64,000 bases of DNA, from positions 4,069,001 through 4,133,000 of the forward strand of contig NC_067296.1 of the NCBI RefSeq assembly GCF_020740795.1. Reading direction: 5' to 3'. Positions 59,917 to 64,000 of this stretch are shown here, one piece after another. Position 1 is the stretch's first letter; every line of letters starts with the position of its first letter. The notes beneath the pieces were generated by a model that did no database searches, was not told the DNA's origin, and saw nothing but the letters and a program-made list of their open reading frames with translations. The translations under genes were made by a program, and so were the position numbers. This DNA is from Apus apus (lineage: Eukaryota > Chordata > Aves > Apodiformes > Apodidae).

Positions 59917-60136
59917 TCCCTGAAACCCTGCTGGGGACATGGGCAGTGTCCCTGTGGTGCACCCCTTGGATCCTGCTGGGGACATGGGCAGTGTCCCTGT
60001 GGTGCATCCCTGAAACCCTGCTGGGACATGGGCAGTGTCCCTGTGGTGCACCAGCCAAACCCTGCTGGGGACATGGGCAGTGTCCCTGTGGTGCACCCCT
60101 TGGATCCTGCTGGGGACACAGGCAGTGTCCCTGCAG
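59917..60136. repeat. 45-bp minisatellite, about five copies
   Basis: Copies start with CTGCTGGGG at 59928, 59973, 60018, 60062 and 60107. The 34-base core (CTGCTGGGGACATGGGCAGT, then GTCCCTGTGGTGCA) is nearly invariant, and the 11-base tail alternates between CCCCTTGGATC and TCCCTGAAACC types. One copy lacks a single G (44 bp). Because 45 is a multiple of three, the array creates misleading open frames on both strands. Confidence 0.95.
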
Positions 60137-62179
60137 CCAAACACATCAAGCAATGACTCATAAATTGCTTTGAGAGCAGAGACATCCTTGTGAATAGGAC
60201 TGGGGGAGGATGAGGCATGTCATCCTTTCCATGTAACCCTTGCCAGTGTAAGCAAGATACAGGACTTGATTTATGATGGGAGTTTTAAAAACAAATAAAA
60301 ATGTAAATCCTTCAAGCATCGGAGAAGCAATACCTGTGTGTTGCATCTGCAGCCTGCTGTAGGTATTACACCAGGAGATGCCCAGAGCCAAGAGGGTGTG
60401 GGCACAACAGGAGGAGCTGTGAGCACTGAGCAGGAGCAGTGGAGGGGACAGGAGGTGGAGATGGACTGTGTGTCTCCTCAGCCTGCCAGCTGCAGTGCTT
60501 AGATGGTCAAGATAGCTGCCAAGAGTCCTGATTCATTGAGTGATAGAGATCATGGGCTTCAGGACAGAGGGGAGGAAAAAGGAGGGAGTGCAGATATTGC
60601 CTGACCTTAGAAGGTCAGGAGTTAGAATTTTGTTTCTTTAAAGATCCAGGTCTCGACCTCAGAAATAGCTTTATGAAAATGTCACAGCACTGGGAAGCAG
60701 CATCTGTGGGTACCTGTGCTTGTAGGGTACTGACACACCGAGGGTCCCAGCAGCATCACTGCCCAGCACAAAAACCCACATTGTTTGTGATAACACAGAG
60801 CCAAGTCACGAACAGGCAGTGATGGACCCAGCTAGATTTCCTCATTAGCCCTTACAGACACATTTCTGGATTATCCACACAACCACTGGAGACAGCGTCA
60901 CCAGTATCTCCAGGGCCACCCAGCCACCTCTGAAGCCCCTGTTTCAAGTAAGAAACTCTTCAAATAAGTGCATCAGCAGGCAAAAGACACCAAGGTTTTG
61001 GTGCAGCTCTTTCTGCCAGGCTGGAGAAAGGGAACATCAGTGTGGGAAGCCTGTTCAGCAACAGTGTATCTACCCAGGACCTGCAGCTGCACTTGTGAGC
61101 TTTAAATACAGTGCACAAATACATAAAACATCTAATGAGTTCCTGGGGATTCACAGTGTGAACTTCTAATAAGTGAGCACTCAGGAACATGATGAAAAAG
61201 TTAGGACTCTTAAATAAACATTCATGCTGGGCACCTGATTTATAACTTTACTGTTCAACCAAAATAAAAGCAGAGCCAGGTCGTCTCCTCAGCCAGTCCC
61301 AGCAAAACCTCCCAGCTGGGCTCATGATGGACAACCTGCCTGCTCAACTATTCACAGAAGTTGTCCAATAGGTCCATCATAAATATTAGTAAGTTAGATA
61401 ACACTTTAATCAAGCTCAGTATTTTTATTAGTAAGGGACAAAACTACAGCACTTCACACTCTGTAGAGAAAAGGGATATCCTGCCAGGGAGCAGGAAAGG
61501 GAACTTCACCAACAGAACCAATCCCTGTATAACTATGACAATCTGGCTATTCCAACTTTTTAAAGCTTATTTACTTTTAGGACCTGCTGCTCTGAACATG
61601 GTAGTTGCAGAAGACCTTTCTGAGCTGGGGAGCCCAAAGTTTCCGTAAGTGGAGCAGGACACAAAGCAAAGCAAATCAGCTTGGTTCTTCTGCATGTTCC
61701 TTGCTTCCAAGGGAGAAAATAAAACAGAAAACACCAACATCTCTGCTTGAATATCCACAGAGGGAAGCAGGAGACAGGTGAATGTTGTTACACATTCCAG
61801 TTGACCTGCTCAGAGTCCCATGTGGTTTGTAAAAGGTGTTTTCAACAAATAGCATTAACTCACTTTGTTTCCTACAAGATACAGATTTCCAATATTTTTT
61901 TTAACAAGTCCTTAGAAACACACTGTGATGTGTGTATTTATTGCTTGAATAGGTCTGAGGTCTCAGGTGCAAAGACTGCCTGGGGCTACATGCCCCTCTC
62001 AACCATGAACTTGATTAAAGGAAAAAAATCCAGACCGATGCATAGAACCATTTTACTGTTACAAGCAAGAAAATTGCTTGGATGAGAGAGGAGCAGAATT
62101 TTCTCCCTTTTGCCATATACATCTCCAGATTTTCACCTGCTGCCAATAGTTCAGCAGAGAAACACCAATTACAAAATTT
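60137..62179. other. Gene-free intergenic stretch
   Basis: No supportable gene or repeat family. Confidence 0.4.
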
Positions 62180-62560
62180 AGTTTCCTAAAGGAGCCTTTA
62201 ATTTGGTGGACTGGAGAGCCACATTATTCTCTGCAATCTTGTCTGAACTTGCCTGTGTTCTTTCCTTTGAAACAAGTTCTGTTCCATGCAAAATCTGCCA
62301 CACTGCCTTATTTATTATTGACCCGTCACGGTTTGGAAACATAGCTTAAAATAAATGAGCCTGAATGCCATGGCTGTAGCATTATTAAACTGCCTGGCAT
62401 TGAGGAAATTGCTTTTCATAAACATCCTGAGCCCCTCTGTTGTTGTTTTTTTTCTTAAAGCATTTAATACAGTGGGAGTCCAAGTTAATCTGAATCAGGC
62501 TACAAACAGAATTGCTAATGAGAAGGGAAGATGTATTATTGTTTAATATCGAAAGGCTGA
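62180..62560. promoter_or_regulatory. AT-rich candidate conserved non-coding element E
   Basis: Complex AT-rich sequence with many homeodomain-like cores (CCTTTAATTTGG, AGCATTATTAAACTGCC, CAAGTTAATCTGAATC, GCTAATGAGAAG). It lacks simple repeats or transposon signatures, and is similar in texture to known vertebrate enhancers. Untested. Confidence 0.3.
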
Positions 62561-63859
62561 AGTTAGAGGGCAGAGCAAAGAAAGGAGTTTCACAATATAC
62601 ACATAATATTATTTCTATTTGCTGGCACTAAGCAGTGAAAGAAAACGCCTCCACTTTCTCAGCAGGCAAGAGGATGCTTGTTTCAGGTCTCCTCCACCAC
62701 AGATCCCAAATCTCACTGCCAATGCCAGCACCCATCTACTGCCACCTGTACACCCTGGTAATACAGTTGTTAACAGCTGAATAAAAAAATAAGATAATCC
62801 ACCTTGCTCTCCAGAGCCACAGAAGCACAGAAAATATTCTGTAGGTGTTCATTCCCTATTTGATATCTCCCCTTGGCAGCACTCAGGCTTGCCCTTTCTG
62901 TGCCAGCACTCCCCTAGGCCCCTAGAGGTAGAGGTGCTCCAGTCCATGCAGAATTTTTGGAAAGCCAGATACATTTTCCAGATGAATGGCATGGGGAATC
63001 TAGACAGATTCCTTAGGGATACCCACACGTATCATCAGCCTTCCTCAGCCCAGTTCTTCCTTCAGCATGGAGCTGCCAGTAAGCCACCACTATTGTCACA
63101 CAATAGATACCAAAGTTGAAGTGCCTCTCCCACACCAAATGGTAAGAACTGCAGGAGGGGAGAGAGCTGGGTACCTACTTGCACATTTGGCAACCACACT
63201 CTTCAGGGCTGGGACTTGTTTCTTACTTGTGCCGTGTGATGATGCTACTCTTCAAAACAACCCTGGACAGTCTCTGTTTACCTCAACCTCACCTTCTAGG
63301 ATTCCAGACAGGAAGTGGTGACACTATTTCGTGTCCATTCATCCAATGCTCCTTAACAGCTTCACAGCTACTGCAGATTTGAAGGAGCTCTGAAGCCTGA
63401 CCACTTCTCCAGCCTGCCATGGAGATGCAGGAGCAGAACCACCCTCCTCCTGCACTTTGCTCTAACCAGCACGGGAGGGAAGAGGGGACACTATCACCCT
63501 TCTCACCTGTAATAATCAACATGATACGAAGGAGGGTCACCTGGAGATGCCTTTACATCAGGTCTTAAAGGAGCAACGAGATTTCCAATCCTCAACCAAT
63601 TTTGAACTCCAGCAGGACAAAGGGATGAGAAACAGCAGCTGAAAGCAAACAAACCTCAGATTGCCCCAGGGTCACTGAAATGGTGAGTTTGCAGCTAGAT
63701 GATGTTAAAGCGAGGCACGTGCCGCCTGCTGGCTCTTCAGGAGACGTAAAACCACAGTGAACTCCTGGGCAATAATGAATTCCTGTTTGTGATGCCTCTA
63801 AATTGAAGAAAATGAGTATTTCTTTTTCCTCTCAGAAAGCAGTGCCGTGCCCCAACCAG
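62561..63859. other. Gene-free intergenic stretch
   Basis: No exon or repeat recognised. Confidence 0.4.
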
Positions 63860-63874
63860 GGTTGCTATGCAACC
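63860..63874. promoter_or_regulatory. RFX X-box-like palindrome
   Basis: GGTTGCTATGCAACC is a perfect inverted repeat with a three-base centre. Its inner 13 bases (GTTGCTATGCAAC) match the RFX-type half-site pair GTTGC-N3-GCAAC. A CpG-containing GC-rich stretch follows to the window end. No gene start is visible nearby within the window. Confidence 0.45.
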
Positions 63875-64000
63875 ACCTCCTGCACATGGCTGATAACACT
63901 CTGGGCATTCTTTCCCCGCCTGGCTGCGCCCTCAGAACAAAGCCCGGCTAATGAACCTCTCAAACGCTCTTGGCTCTGCCTTTGACGGTTCAACTCGGGT

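Noticed and set aside
59709-60173. 154-codon plus-strand open frame and three overlapping minus-strand frames
   Set aside because: They are produced by the 45-bp minisatellite, whose unit length is a multiple of three.

Overview
This is vertebrate nuclear DNA and almost certainly avian. The genes have small exons and GT-AG introns, the exon and promoter regions are GC-rich with CpG islands, and the recognisable interspersed repeats are 3' fragments of CR1-type LINEs (about 11.84-12.04, 40.41-40.60, 47.61-47.67 and 58.93-59.15 kb). There is no bacterial operon, CRISPR array, phage or plasmid structure. All three genes I can identify are on the minus strand, so the window reads right to left.

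Layout, left to right. (1) 0-0.7 kb: the first coding exon and CpG-island promoter of IFT52, an intraflagellar transport B subunit; the rest of the gene lies beyond the left edge. (2) 1.3-10.9 kb: the serum/glucocorticoid-regulated kinase SGK2. Twelve coding exons join in phase to give a complete 364-residue kinase. One further upstream exon (10797-10866) joins in frame and resembles the C-terminal part of the PX region of SGK3. (3) 11-23.4 kb: mostly unassigned sequence with a CR1 fragment, a GC-rich orphan CpG island (about 22.1-22.95 kb) and a few weak exon-like stretches. (4) 23.4-26.9 kb: SLC32A1 (VIAAT/VGAT), the vesicular GABA/glycine transporter, complete in two coding exons (521 residues) with a long 3' UTR and a CpG-island promoter to about 27.56 kb. 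(5) 27.6-30.8 kb: further CpG-rich non-coding sequence upstream of SLC32A1. (6) 31-64 kb: about 33 kb with no supportable gene. It holds CR1 fragments, microsatellites, a 45-bp minisatellite (59.92-60.14 kb), a perfect 13-bp-arm hairpin (56.97 kb), an RFX-type palindrome (63.86 kb) and several AT-rich blocks that look like candidate conserved non-coding elements.

The genes do not form a functional pathway. IFT52 builds cilia, SGK2 is a PI3K/PDK1-dependent AGC kinase, and SLC32A1 loads inhibitory transmitter into synaptic vesicles. The arrangement SLC32A1 - SGK2 - IFT52 (all in one direction) is still notable. SGK2-IFT52 is the mammalian order as I remember it, but SLC32A1 is several megabases away from SGK2 in human. 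The gene-poor right half next to a tightly regulated neuronal gene is a reasonable place to look for distal enhancers.

I found no convincing new biological system. The best second looks are the PX-like upstream exon of SGK2, the SGK2/SLC32A1 junction with its orphan CpG island, and the candidate conserved elements. Exon boundaries were placed by hand from splice consensus, reading phase and remembered family sequences; no alignment or database search was run.
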